From the NCBI RefSeq assembly GCF_003938655.1, contig NZ_RJJT01000005.1, positions 248,001 through 312,000 of the forward strand: 64,000 nt of DNA, written 5' to 3'. Each line of letters begins with the position of its first letter. Within the stretch, counting starts at the first letter, position 1. Below the pieces are notes generated by a model. It ran no database searches. It was not told the origin of the DNA and saw only the letters and a list, made by a program, of their open reading frames with translations. Shown piece by piece: positions 1 through 9,426 of the stretch. The translations under genes were made by a program, and so were the position numbers. The DNA is from Rhizobium pisi. GTDB lineage: Bacteria > Pseudomonadota > Alphaproteobacteria > Rhizobiales > Rhizobiaceae.

Positions 1-872
1 AAGTCCGAGACTACGCCATCGCCCTCGAAACGGTCGTGCCGTTGGCCAAGGAGAGGGGCACCAGCATCTTCGACCTTGGCTTGATCAGTGATTTGCACAC
101 ATCGACAATGAAGTCAGACAGCGAGTATCGCGACCCCCTGGGAAGCTTCCGGAACCGAGTGGTCTGGATCGGCGGTGGTGGGGACATCAGTCGGTCGACC
201 TACAATCCGCCTCCGCCAGCGTTTGTCCATTCCTGCATGGAGGATCATGTCCATTACCTTCATGGTGACGGAATGCAGACGATGAACCAGGACTTCATCA
301 CGCGCATGGCCATCGCCCACGCACATTTTGAAGGTGTTCACCCATTCCGCGATGGCAACGGTCGCGTTGGTCGTCTGCTTCTACCTGTGATGATGGCTGC
401 CGAAGGATACGAACCGGTCTATCTTTCGCCTTTCATCGAAGACAACAAGCAGCGATATTACGACAGCCTGAAGGCGGCGCAACAGCGGATGGATTACTCG
501 CCCCTGACAGTTTTCATGGCGAACGCTATTCGGGATTCGGTTCACGAGCTGAAACGTCTACGGGCAGACCTCGCAGAGCTTCGGAACGACTGGTTGACGC
601 GCGATAATTTCCGTGAGGGGTCCGCTGCTCGGCGGGCGCTCGAGGTTTTGCACGAATACCCCGTCCTCACTGTCGGAAGACTGGCAGGGCTACTTGCGGT
701 TTCGTTCCCTGCGGCGTCTGGCGCGATGGCCAAACTGGTGGAAAGTGGCATTCTCGAAGAGAAGACCGGATATGCCCGAAATCGCATCTTCTCTGCCCAC
801 GAAGCTGTAAAACTCCTGAACAGGCCGTTCGGCGAATACGAAGAAGTCATCCCATTGAATTTCAGAACGTAG
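1..872 (+). CDS. Fic family protein (5' end outside window)
   Basis: This is a Fic-domain protein, probably an AMP-transferase that modifies hydroxyl side chains of target proteins. The reading frame is open to the left edge, so the start and any N-terminal Fic_N region are missing. The active-site motif HPFRDGNGRVGR lies at 339-374 and matches HxFx(D/E)GNGRxxR with every key residue present. The C-terminal third (about 615-820) looks like a winged helix, typical of long Fic proteins. The inhibitory (S/T)xxxE(G/N) helix would be upstream and cannot be checked. No antitoxin-like partner follows. Confidence 0.88.
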   Translation, partial: VRDYAIALETVVPLAKERGTSIFDLGLISDLHTSTMKSDSEYRDPLGSFRNRVVWIGGGGDISRSTYNPPPPAFVHSCMEDHVHYLHGDGMQTMNQDFITRMAIAHAHFEGVHPFRDGNGRVGRLLLPVMMAAEGYEPVYLSPFIEDNKQRYYDSLKAAQQRMDYSPLTVFMANAIRDSVHELKRLRADLAELRNDWLTRDNFREGSAARRALEVLHEYPVLTVGRLAGLLAVSFPAASGAMAKLVESGILEEKTGYARNRIFSAHEAVKLLNRPFGEYEEVIPLNFRT

Positions 873-1168
873 TGACATGTTGCATTGCAATTCCCTGCGG
901 GGAAGTCGTGGCGACGAAGTGACAGAGTATACGGACCAATCCTCCTGTAGGGGGGATCGTCTTCAAGACTGCAAGGAATATCTCGGAAGCGAATTTCACC
1001 TGATGACCTCAGCGTCGGCTGGTCTCTCGACGAAGTGGCCGTCGCCGTCAATGGCCTCGTCGCGGAGGAGATCGCAGTGCCGGAGCGGGCGATCACCCTG
1101 CATTGAAAGCCATGACTGACCGTTGAGCCTGTTGCTCTGATGGGTATCCGAAGGACAACGCGGACGAG

Positions 1169-1360
1169 TTACCGTGGCTGGCGCTTCCCGGAGAGCAGTT
1201 CCCAGGCGCGACGTATTTTCCCGAGCCTGGAGGAAATTCGCTCCTTTGCGGGAGGAGCCAACATGCCGTTGCGGAAATCAGCCAGGGCTTGGGCTTCCAG
1301 CCTGGTTCGTTCGCTTATCCCCTCACGGTCGGCGATCGGCTCGCCTGTCTGGCGATCCAT
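1169..1360 (-). pseudogene. Small rhizobial hypothetical protein, N-terminus lost
   Basis: The central motif RTRLEAQALADFRNGM also occurs in the 74-residue protein at 63104-63328, and similarity continues to the C-terminus, so this is a real member of that family. The similarity also runs a little upstream of the only ATG (1360). That frame stays open only to a stop at 1403-1405 and has no ATG, GTG or TTG in between. The first 10-15 residues of the relative are absent, so the copy is probably truncated. The flanks 873-1168 and 1361-1586 hold no gene that I can recognise. Confidence 0.5.
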
Positions 1361-1586
1361 TATCTTGTCAAAGCTGGCTAGAGGCGCGACATTGTCAGCC
1401 AGTTAGAAACGCGACACTGGCTCTGATGGTCAGCCCCCGATCCGGCCGGCTGGGCCGGGTTGAAAGGGCGGAGCGGGGGCGGGTGAGAGGCACCCCTTCG
1501 GCTTTAGCTTTCTCAGTAGCAATTGTTCCGTCGCCGGCTGATACTCCTTTACACCGCATGGGGCGGATAGGGATCAAAGCCGCACG

Positions 1587-2324
1587 ATGCTTCCGGAAAT
1601 AAAGCTGCAGGGTGACGTCGATGTCGCCGCGCTGTCACCTCTTCTTCGCGGCATGCTTCTGTCCGTTGCCTATGCTGACGGCGAGGGTGGCATAGGATTG
1701 ACGGCGACCGGCGCCATGAACCGCAAGTTCGTGCATTGGGCCGCTGTGAACTTCCTCTGGCCCGACTTCACAGCCGAAGACCTCTACAGCGTGAACAAGG
1801 TGCTGAACGAAAGCGACATGCCGCCGCTCTGGGTCGTGCGGGACATGACCCGCCATCTGAAGCTTCTCCGCCGGAAAAAGGATGTGCTGCTGCCAACCAG
1901 ACGTGGCCGCGAGTTCCTGATGAACCCGCAAGCCTTCTTCGATCTCGTCGCCACGGATTATCTCTATTCCTATGTCCACGCCACCGAGCGCCAAGAAGAG
2001 ATACAAGCTCGGTTACGTTGGTGGCGCATGTTCCTCAATCTTCTCAATATCAAGGCGAGAGAGGGCTGCACGCCATTGGACGTTGTAAAGATTCTCTATC
2101 CAGACATGGCACCTCTGTCCGACACCGAAATGACCCTGGAAGCCTGGGAGCTGAAATCCGATCTCCAATATGGTGTCCTGCGGCGCCTGTGCTGGCTGGG
2201 CCTGCTTTATGAGGCACGAGAGGGGCTCACGCTTCTTCAAGACGGAGCCTTCCACAAGACGCCGCTTTGGTCCGCCTGCCTGCAGCTGGAATCAGATACG
2301 CAAAGCGACATTGGCGTGCATTGA
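1587..2324 (+). CDS. Hypothetical protein, 245 residues
   Basis: I cannot assign a function. The protein is soluble and rich in Leu, Trp and Arg, with no signal peptide or membrane span. The segment around residues 30-50 (IGLTATGAMNRKFVHWA) resembles, from memory, a hypothetical family seen next to plasmid pRiA4b ORF-3-like genes in Rhizobium and Agrobacterium. The C-terminal part looks all-helical. It ends six bases before the convergent ISNCY remnant, so the insertion sequence may have removed or separated its original downstream neighbour. Confidence 0.55.
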   Translation: MLPEIKLQGDVDVAALSPLLRGMLLSVAYADGEGGIGLTATGAMNRKFVHWAAVNFLWPDFTAEDLYSVNKVLNESDMPPLWVVRDMTRHLKLLRRKKDVLLPTRRGREFLMNPQAFFDLVATDYLYSYVHATERQEEIQARLRWWRMFLNLLNIKAREGCTPLDVVKILYPDMAPLSDTEMTLEAWELKSDLQYGVLRRLCWLGLLYEAREGLTLLQDGAFHKTPLWSACLQLESDTQSDIGVH

Positions 2325-2330
2325 CGATCT

Positions 2331-3312
2331 TTATTCCGCCGCTGGCTGCCTCAATAGCGCTTTCTCTCGCCGCGCAATCACCTCAGGATCATTCATGAAA
2401 TCCGTCCGCCGCCCCGGCTTGCGACCACGCTTCTGATAGCCGTTGGCTGTGCTACCGTCCCGAATGCCAAACATATGATCCTTCTGCCCGGTGCGGCGCG
2501 GACCGCTCTTGCTGCGCTGCTGTTCGCGGTCGGCCTGCATCTCGGCGACGATCGACAGCATGTCGTCCAGCCGCTTGTTGTCGACGACCTCCGCACGATG
2601 CACCGAGCGCAACGTGTCGAACGTTCGGTAGGGCAGGGTGAAGCTCTCGTGCATGATCTCGAGGCGTCCGTCTGGATAGTCGCAGACCACGACCTTCTGA
2701 CCTGCCAATGGCCTGGAAATCTCGGTCGGATCGAGAATGAACAGCACCTTGTCGTAGCGTAGCGTCAGCGATTGCGACAGGGTGCGCACTTCCTTGCGGC
2801 ACATGGCGCCATCGAGGTTCTCATGATCGGCCAGCGGTCGGTGCATGTCTTTCGGATTGCGTGGCGGCTTGCCAAAGCGCGCGTTGAAATCCGCCATGAA
2901 CTCAGGCGCATAGGCATTGGCAGCCTCGATCGTATCGATGCCGCGAAGCCGCATCTCCTTGACCAGCCGATCCTGCAATGTCTGGTTGGCACGTTCCACC
3001 CGACCCTTGGCCTGAGGGGTGTTGGCGCAGATGATATCGATGTTGAGCTCATCGAGCGCCCGGCCGAACTGCGTCAGACCGCTTGTCCTGTCCTTCTTCG
3101 ACGGATGCGTCGATCGAAAGACACCATGTTTGTCGCTGTAGAAAGCCAGCGGCTTGCCCCATTGCTGCAGATAAGCCTTCGTCGCATGCAGATAGTCGAA
3201 CGTGTTCTCCGATCCGGCAAAGCGAAGATGCAAGAGCTTGCCGGTGGCGTCATCGATATAGACAAGCAGGGCGCATTTGGGGCCGCGGTTCTCGAACATG
3301 GAGTAATCGCGG
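2331..3312 (-). pseudogene. ISNCY-family transposase, C-terminal part
   Basis: The remnant is a DDE-type integrase-core transposase of the rhizobial ISNCY type. Recognisable parts are the first catalytic region (SMFENRGP followed by LLVYIDDATGK), the YSDKHGVFR block, the region AKGRVERANQTLQDRLVKE, and the C-terminal arm with GRKPGRRTDFMNDPEVIARR. The C-terminus appears intact. Everything upstream of the first catalytic strand is replaced at about 3313 by the left end of an IS110 element. The frame continues beyond the junction, but those residues are fortuitous. The fragment should not be functional. Confidence 0.85.
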
Positions 3313-3407
3313 CGCGGGCGCCCTGGCCGTATTTTGGCTGGCGAGGGTGGTTGCCCCCGATAAGATGGAAACATGGGCTCTCGATTGGAACCGGGCCCAA
3401 ACATCGG

Positions 3408-4130
3408 ATGGAGGCAACCGTGAACCAATATATTGGGCTTGATGTTTCGTTGAAAGATACCGCGATTTCGATTCGACAGGATGGAAAGCGGATCTGGCGG
3501 GGAAAGTGTCCTTCGGATCCAAAGCTCCTGGCTGAGGTGATCCGCAAACACGCCCCGCAGGTCAGGGGCGTCGTCTTTGAAACAGGGCCGTTGTCGACGT
3601 GGTTCTATCATGCCCTGACGGCCGAGGGGGTGCCGGCGATCTGCATTGAAGCGCGGCACGCGCAAAAGGTACTGAACGAGACGCTCAACAAGACCGACGC
3701 CAATGATGCGGATGGCTTAGCGCAACTCGCTGAAGCAGGCTTTTACAAAGCGGTTCGCGTCAAGTCGTTTGACGCTATGATGGCCCGCACATTGGTGGCT
3801 GCCCGCGAACAACTCCTGTACATCTCAACACAACTTGGCAATCAAATCCGCGGCCTGATGAAGACCTTCGGTCTGATCATCCCGAAAGGGAAGGGTTGGG
3901 TCTTTGATGGCGATGTGCGGAAGCTTTTAGATGGTAACAACGAGCTCGCGAAGATTATCTTGCCTCTTTTGGAGGCCTGGCACGATATCCGCAAGCGCGC
4001 AGCCGATCTTGGTCGCCAGTTGCTCATTGTGGCACGTCGGAGCGAAGCCACGAAGCTATTGATGACGATTCCGGGAATCGGCGCGGTCACGGCGGTGTCC
4101 TACGTTACGGCAATTGAAAATCCAGAAAAC
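3408..4130 (+). pseudogene. IS110-family transposase, 3'-truncated
   Basis: The N-terminus (NQYIGLDVSLKDTAISI) is the DEDD RuvC-like domain of IS110 transposases, with KTDANDADGLAQLAEAG as the conserved second block. The second (Tnp_20) domain begins at LLMTIPGIGAVTAVSYVTAI and stops at ENPENF (about 4130), where the sequence becomes the complement of an IS30 gene. The catalytic serine region is therefore lost. ATG 3408 is taken as the start; GTG 3420 is equally plausible. The element's left end between the ISNCY junction (about 3313) and the start is about 95 bp. Confidence 0.85.
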
Positions 4131-4289
4131 TTTCGAATCACGAAACGTATTGCGCTTGATCTCGCGGTAAATCGTCGAGCGGTGACGGCCAAGCTGACGG
4201 GCCATCTCGTTGACCGGAACTTTTGCCGCCACCAGTTGATGTAGGCGTCGCCGGTCGGCGAGGGTGATCTGCGTATAGCATCGAGACAT
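4131..4289 (-). pseudogene. IS30-family transposase, N-terminal fragment
   Basis: The fragment encodes the N-terminal DNA-binding helix-turn-helix of an IS30 transposase. LADRRRLHQLVAAKVPV is followed by MARQLGRHRSTIYREIKRN, which contains the conserved HRSTIYREI recognition helix. The match ends at RNTFRDS, where the frame runs into antisense IS110 sequence. The DDE catalytic domain is absent. About 110 bp of non-coding sequence follows up to the next gene; part of it is presumably the IS30 end. Confidence 0.8.
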
Positions 4290-4402
4290 GCCAAAATCTC
4301 CAAAGTGAAGCCATTGAAATTACTGGCATGTCGCACTTGGAAATAGAATGTACCCCGCTACACATCTTGATCGCATAAGATAGCTTATGGAACTGATCGT
4401 AG

Positions 4403-4801
4403 TCAAAATGCAGAATGCAGCCGGGTGGCGAAGGTCCGCGGTGACTTTTCCCCTCCGTGCATCGCGTCAGGCACCCCCGGGCCATCGCCACGGTCAGAGG
4501 GGTCAACGAGACAGCGTTCTGGATCCCGCGGATGTAAGAGCAGCTTGACGGAGCTCCCTGCTTCGATCCCTCCGAGATCGACGCCCGCGAGCCGCACAAA
4601 CTTTTCTATGGAATCGCCACTCGCGAGATATGAGACGACAGCAGTCGGATAGATGTTTTCATCGCATGCAACATATCGAGTGGCTAGAACCCTGCCCTCG
4701 ACGTGACGCCAGTTTTGGCGTCGGTAGTTCAACAAAGTTGCATCGACACAGCGAAGCAAAAGAAGGGCGGTGACGGCTACACCGATTAGCAGGATTTCCA
4801 T
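4403..4801 (-). CDS. DUF3592-like membrane-anchored protein
   Basis: The 132-residue protein starts with one strong hydrophobic segment (residues 3-17). It continues with a short beta-rich domain: NWRHVEGRVLATRY, a tyrosine/serine strand, then GSSVKLLLHPRDPERCLV. The last part fits the DUF3592 pattern ending in a basic-Pro-x-Asp-Pro turn. No function is known for the family. It lies alone between the IS scar and the RraA operon, and the end after residue 100 is unusually basic and disordered, so the true 3' end may have been altered by the nearby rearrangements. Confidence 0.5.
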   Translation of the reverse strand: MEILLIGVAVTALLLLRCVDATLLNYRRQNWRHVEGRVLATRYVACDENIYPTAVVSYLASGDSIEKFVRLAGVDLGGIEAGSSVKLLLHPRDPERCLVDPSDRGDGPGVPDAMHGGEKSPRTFATRLHSAF

Positions 4802-4871
4802 TCTGCGACCTTCCTGATGTTTTCAGAAGCGCCAGAGCCGGCACCGACCCTGGCCTCTCTACGACCGTTTA

Positions 4872-5579
4872 TCAGGCGTTGTTCTTCTTCCACTCTTCGT
4901 AGCGCGCCTTGTTTTCGGCGTTCGCAGGGTACAGGCCGGGCAGCGCTGCGCCATTGTTGACTTCTTGCATAATCCAGCCCTCCAGGCGCTCCTGCTCCGT
5001 GGCGGCTTCGAGAATGTCGTCAATCATGGCTGCCGGGATGACAACAGCACCGTCGTTGTCGACAACGATGACGTCGTTGGGGAATACGGCAACACCACCG
5101 CAGCCCACGGGCTGGTCCCAATCGACGAACGTCAAGCCGGCGACAGACGGAGGGGCGGCCGCGCCAGAGCACCATACCGGCAGGTTTGTGCCAACCACGC
5201 CGTCAAGATCGCGCACCACGCCATCCGTGACAAGCGCGGCGACGTCCCGTTTCGCCATACGCGCGCAGAGAATGTCGCCGAAAATTCCGGCATCCTTGAT
5301 GCCCATCGCATCGACGACCGCGATGCAACCGTCGGGCATGGCTTCGATGGCCGCGCGCGTGGACTTGGGAGAGGACCAGGATTCCGGTGTCGCCAGGTCT
5401 TCGCGTGCAGGAACAAACCGGAGCGTGAAGGCACGACCGACGATGCGGCCCTGGCCGGGCTTGATCGGCATTGCTCCGCGCATCCACACATTGCGCAGGC
5501 CTTTCTTCAGGAGAATGGTCGTCAGCGTGGCTGTGGTGACGGTCGCGAGCGTGGATTTGATTTCTGCATCGGTTGCCAT
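4872..5579 (-). CDS. RraA-family protein (HMG/CHA aldolase-like)
   Basis: This RraA-fold protein resembles 4-hydroxy-4-methyl-2-oxoglutarate / 4-carboxy-4-hydroxy-2-oxoadipate aldolases, which cleave hydroxy-keto acids to pyruvate or oxaloacetate with a divalent metal. Family blocks are GRIVGRAFTLRFVPARED, then CIAVVDAMGIKDAGIFGDILC and VAALVTDGVVRDLDGV, where the GD and the R-D pair are the substrate and metal residues. The length of 235 is normal. The start has GAGGAAG upstream. It is last in an operon with an aminotransferase and an SDR protein, 30 bp behind the SDR gene, which argues for a catabolic aldolase rather than an RNase E inhibitor. Confidence 0.85.
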   Translation of the reverse strand: MATDAEIKSTLATVTTATLTTILLKKGLRNVWMRGAMPIKPGQGRIVGRAFTLRFVPAREDLATPESWSSPKSTRAAIEAMPDGCIAVVDAMGIKDAGIFGDILCARMAKRDVAALVTDGVVRDLDGVVGTNLPVWCSGAAAPPSVAGLTFVDWDQPVGCGGVAVFPNDVIVVDNDGAVVIPAAMIDDILEAATEQERLEGWIMQEVNNGAALPGLYPANAENKARYEEWKKNNA

Positions 5580-5609
5580 GGGACTTTATCTTCCTCGTTC
5601 TTTCCGTTG

Positions 5610-6395
5610 TTAAATACTTGCAATCATGCCGCCCTCGATACGGATAATGCTGCCCGTGATGAAGGACGCGCGGTCGCTCGCCAGAAAGGCGACGGTGTCA
5701 CCATATTCCTTCGGCCTGCCGTAACGACCGACCGGGATGGTCGCTGTGCTTTCGGCAGCCACATCCTCCACGGTCCGTCCTTCCCTTTTCGCCTTCTGCT
5801 CGTCGAGGAAGGTAATCCGCGGGGTCGCGATGCGACCGGGCAGGACGATGTTGGCTGTGATGCCCGCGCCGCCGACCTCCTTGGCCAACGTCTTTGACCA
5901 GCCGACGAGAGTGCTGCGCAATGCGTTGGAAAGCCCGAGATTGGGAATCGGAGCCACGACTCCGGAAGAGGTAGACGTGATAACTCGACCCCATCCGGCA
6001 GCCTTCATGCCGGGAAGAACCCGGTCTGTCAGGGCGATTACGGAGAGGACCATGGACTGGAAGAATTTTGACCACTGTTCGGGTGCCTGACCGGAAACCG
6101 GTGTTGGCGGCGGGCCGCCCGTGTTGTTGATCAGGATCGCAACGTTGTCATAGCGGCTCTCAATAAGCGAGACGTTCCGTTCGATCACGGAGAGATCGCT
6201 GATATCCCACTTGATCGAGAAGGCTTCGCCACCCTTGGAGGTGATCGCCTTAGCCGTCTGTTCGGCGGCATCCAGGTCGATGTCCGCAACAACGACCTTT
6301 GCGCCCTCACCAGCCAACGCTTCGGCGATCGCGCCGCCCAGGCCTCCGCCAGCGCCCAGTACCAGTGCGCACTTACCTGCAATTCCCAAATCCAT
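5610..6395 (-). CDS. SDR-family oxidoreductase lacking the YxxxK catalytic pair
   Basis: The Rossmann fold is clear: LVLGAGGGLGGAIAEAL at residues 11-27 as the nucleotide loop, NNTGG at 90-94 in place of NNAG, and a C-terminal FITGSIIRIEGGM. The serine region STSSG (141-145) is present. Where YxxxK should follow, the protein reads GLSNALRST, so both Tyr and Lys are missing. I recall a BKR-like SDR subgroup with this same atypical site, so it is probably not decay. It sits 17 bp behind the aminotransferase and 30 bp before RraA. Its activity cannot be predicted. Confidence 0.82.
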   Translation of the reverse strand: MDLGIAGKCALVLGAGGGLGGAIAEALAGEGAKVVVADIDLDAAEQTAKAITSKGGEAFSIKWDISDLSVIERNVSLIESRYDNVAILINNTGGPPPTPVSGQAPEQWSKFFQSMVLSVIALTDRVLPGMKAAGWGRVITSTSSGVVAPIPNLGLSNALRSTLVGWSKTLAKEVGGAGITANIVLPGRIATPRITFLDEQKAKREGRTVEDVAAESTATIPVGRYGRPKEYGDTVAFLASDRASFITGSIIRIEGGMIASI

Positions 6396-6412
6396 CGCTC
6401 AATCCTCGCTAT

Positions 6413-7642
<1,230 letters not shown>

Positions 7643-7694
7643 CTAGGTCGGAAAATCGAGGAGAGATTGACATTAACTTCGACATTAGAAAATA

Positions 7695-7719
7695 TGTGTT
7701 TTCGTGACTTTAAAACACA
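7695..7719. promoter_or_regulatory. Perfect inverted repeat, candidate LysR operator
   Basis: TGTGTTTT (7695-7702) and AAAACACA (7712-7719) form a perfect 8 bp inverted repeat around a 9-base centre. It lies in the 98 bp between the divergent aminotransferase operon and the LysR gene, 12 bp before the regulator's TTG start. This is a usual place for an autoregulatory LysR recognition site. Confidence 0.65.
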
Positions 7720-7731
7720 GGAATTCTTAAT

Positions 7732-8622
7732 TTGGAGACCCGGTTCCTAAAGACTTTCCTCAATGTCGTCGAGCTGACGTCGGTTGCTGCCGCCGCTCGA
7801 ATGGAGTCGTTGACCCCGTCGGCCGTAGTTCAGCGGATCAGGGCTTTGGAGGCCGATGTCGGGGCGGTGCTGCTTCGACGATCCGGACACTCGACGCGGC
7901 CGACCGAGGCGGGGGTAGCGATACTCGAAATGGCCCGCCAGCTGATCGAAGGAACGGAGAGCCTAAAGGCGATCGCCACTCGCAACGAGGAGGTGGGAAC
8001 GATACGGGTCGGCGTCATTCATTCGATGATCACGGGGCTTCTGCCGGAAATACTGACTGCTATGAAGGAGGCACGCCCCGGAATCCTGGTCGACGTTCAC
8101 CCTGGTCAGTCTGTTGATCTCTATCAGAAAGTGCTGGACGGAACGCTCGACGCGGCAATCCTGGTAGAACCCCCTTTCGCCGTATCTAAAGAGCACGTCT
8201 GGCGGGAACTTCGGCGCGACCGGTTGATCGTTCTCACGAGTTCGACGGAACAGGAGACGGATGTCCTAACCATCTTGCGGCAGGCTCCGTTCATTCGCTA
8301 CGATCGCAAGCACTGGGGCGGACGCACCGTCGAAGCCTATCTCCGGCGGGAGAAACTTTCTCCCCTGGATCGCTACGAGCTCGATTCCCTGGAGGCGATT
8401 GTGGTCCTTGTGGGCCGCGGGCTCGGGGTATCGCTGATCCCCGATTGGCTGCCACCCTGGCCTGAGGGACTTCTATTGCGGAAGATCGCCGTCGACGGGG
8501 CCCCGACTCGAAATGTCGGGGTTATCTACAGGCAGCTTTCATCGAAGGACAGGCTGGTCGAAGCCTTTTCGCAGGAAGCCTGCAAGGCCGCAAAGGCGAA
8601 AGAGCTCACGTTGCGGCTTTGA
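7732..8622 (+). CDS. LysR-family transcriptional regulator
   Basis: The N-terminal winged helix (LKTFLNVVELTSVAAAARMESLTPSAVVQRIRALE, given here in summary as residues 5-40) and the periplasmic-binding-like effector domain from about residue 90 are typical of LysR regulators. The start is TTG at 7732, because no ATG fits the N-terminal helix. It is divergent from the aminotransferase/SDR/RraA operon across a perfect inverted repeat and is very likely that operon's regulator, with an amino acid or keto acid as inducer (inference). It converges on a truncated amidotransferase gene 15 bp downstream. Confidence 0.88.
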   Translation: METRFLKTFLNVVELTSVAAAARMESLTPSAVVQRIRALEADVGAVLLRRSGHSTRPTEAGVAILEMARQLIEGTESLKAIATRNEEVGTIRVGVIHSMITGLLPEILTAMKEARPGILVDVHPGQSVDLYQKVLDGTLDAAILVEPPFAVSKEHVWRELRRDRLIVLTSSTEQETDVLTILRQAPFIRYDRKHWGGRTVEAYLRREKLSPLDRYELDSLEAIVVLVGRGLGVSLIPDWLPPWPEGLLLRKIAVDGAPTRNVGVIYRQLSSKDRLVEAFSQEACKAAKAKELTLRL

Positions 8623-8637
8623 GACGACGGGGTGGGT

Positions 8638-9240
8638 TCAGGCGACGAGTTTCGTTGCAGAGACAAGGTTCTCGTAGAGGCGTTCGCTTGTCGTGTTGAT
8701 TTCGCTCATGGCGGAGTATGCTTGCCGGAGGAATTTCTCGTAGGAGCCCTTTCCTTTGTGGGCCTCGAAGATATCGATGTAGCCGGGGGTTTGCGTCCAC
8801 GTCATTAGCGATTGCGCGCCGCACTCCGAATGAAACTGCGTCGACAATGCGTGTTCGCCGACGGCGAGGACCTGTATGGGCGAAACTTCCGAACTGCCGA
8901 GAATTTGTGCGCCGGGCGACGCGGCGGAGACTTCGGCCATATGCCATTGGACGACCTTGTGACGTTCGGACAGCCCCGCCACCAACGGGTTGGGATTGCG
9001 CGGGATATCGATATTGAAGACTCCGTGCTCGCCGACGTCTGAAAGGCCGACCTTCCCACCTAGCGAGTCTGCCAGGAGTTGGTGACCGAGGCAAACGCCG
9101 AAGTATGGTTTCGCCCGTTCTGCGACCCAATCCTTGATCGCCTGTTTTTCCATGTGCAGCCATGGATATTTATCCTCTTCCCACATATCCTGCGGCCCCC
9201 CAAGCACGAACATAAGATCATGGGACGCAAGGTGAGGCAC
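8638..9240 (-). pseudogene. Class I glutamine amidotransferase, N-terminus deleted
   Basis: The protein has the triad-type amidotransferase core. FGVCLGHQLLAD carries the nucleophile cysteine and ALSTQFHSE carries the histidine and glutamate. It belongs to the GuaA-like group often called GMP synthase-like amidotransferase. About 40 residues expected before LMFVLGGPQDMW are missing, and the upstream DNA switches at about 9240 to the interior of an amino-acid ABC transporter ATPase gene on the same strand. The only available start is a GTG at the junction with no ribosome site. It is treated as a deletion remnant. Confidence 0.75.
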
Positions 9241-9426
9241 CTCTTCGCCTGACCTCGTCGATCTTCTTGAGATCGTTGGTGAGTTCGGTGCCGTCGACGA
9301 TGATCTGGCCCTTCTGATGTTCCTCCAGGCGGTCGATGCAGCGGATCATCGTCGATTTGCCCGAGCCCGATGGACCGGCGATGACGATGCGCTCTGCTTC
9401 CGTACCGTGCGAGATACCACAGCGTT
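9241..9426 (-). pseudogene. Fragment of amino-acid ABC transporter ATPase (AapP/GlnQ type)
   Basis: On the minus strand the frame reads ERIVIAGPSGSGKSTMIRCI, which contains an intact Walker A. It continues with DRLEEHQKGQIIVDGTEL and TNDLKKIDEVRR, then breaks. These are the Walker A region and following strand of the general L-amino-acid or glutamine importer ATPase of rhizobia. Both ends of the gene are gone. The break at about 9241-9247 joins the amidotransferase remnant, and the frame hits a stop soon after. No Q-loop, signature or Walker B remains. Confidence 0.8.

Larger units (their letters stand above)
2331..4340. mobile_element. Nested scar of three insertion sequences (ISNCY / IS110 / IS30)
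   Basis: Three transposase fragments lie end to end with no spacer. They are the C-terminal part of an ISNCY transposase on the minus strand (2331-3312), an IS110 transposase on the plus strand cut at its 3' end (3408-4130), and the N-terminus of an IS30 transposase on the minus strand (4131-4289). The simplest history is that IS110 entered the ISNCY gene near 3313, and a later IS30-linked event near 4131 removed the rest of IS110. The outer edge near 4340 is approximate, because I did not identify terminal inverted repeats. Confidence 0.75.

Noticed and set aside
3313..3665. The minus-strand frame of the ISNCY transposase stays open beyond 3313
   Set aside because: The residues there are antisense to the IS110 left end and match no transposase, so the extension is fortuitous.
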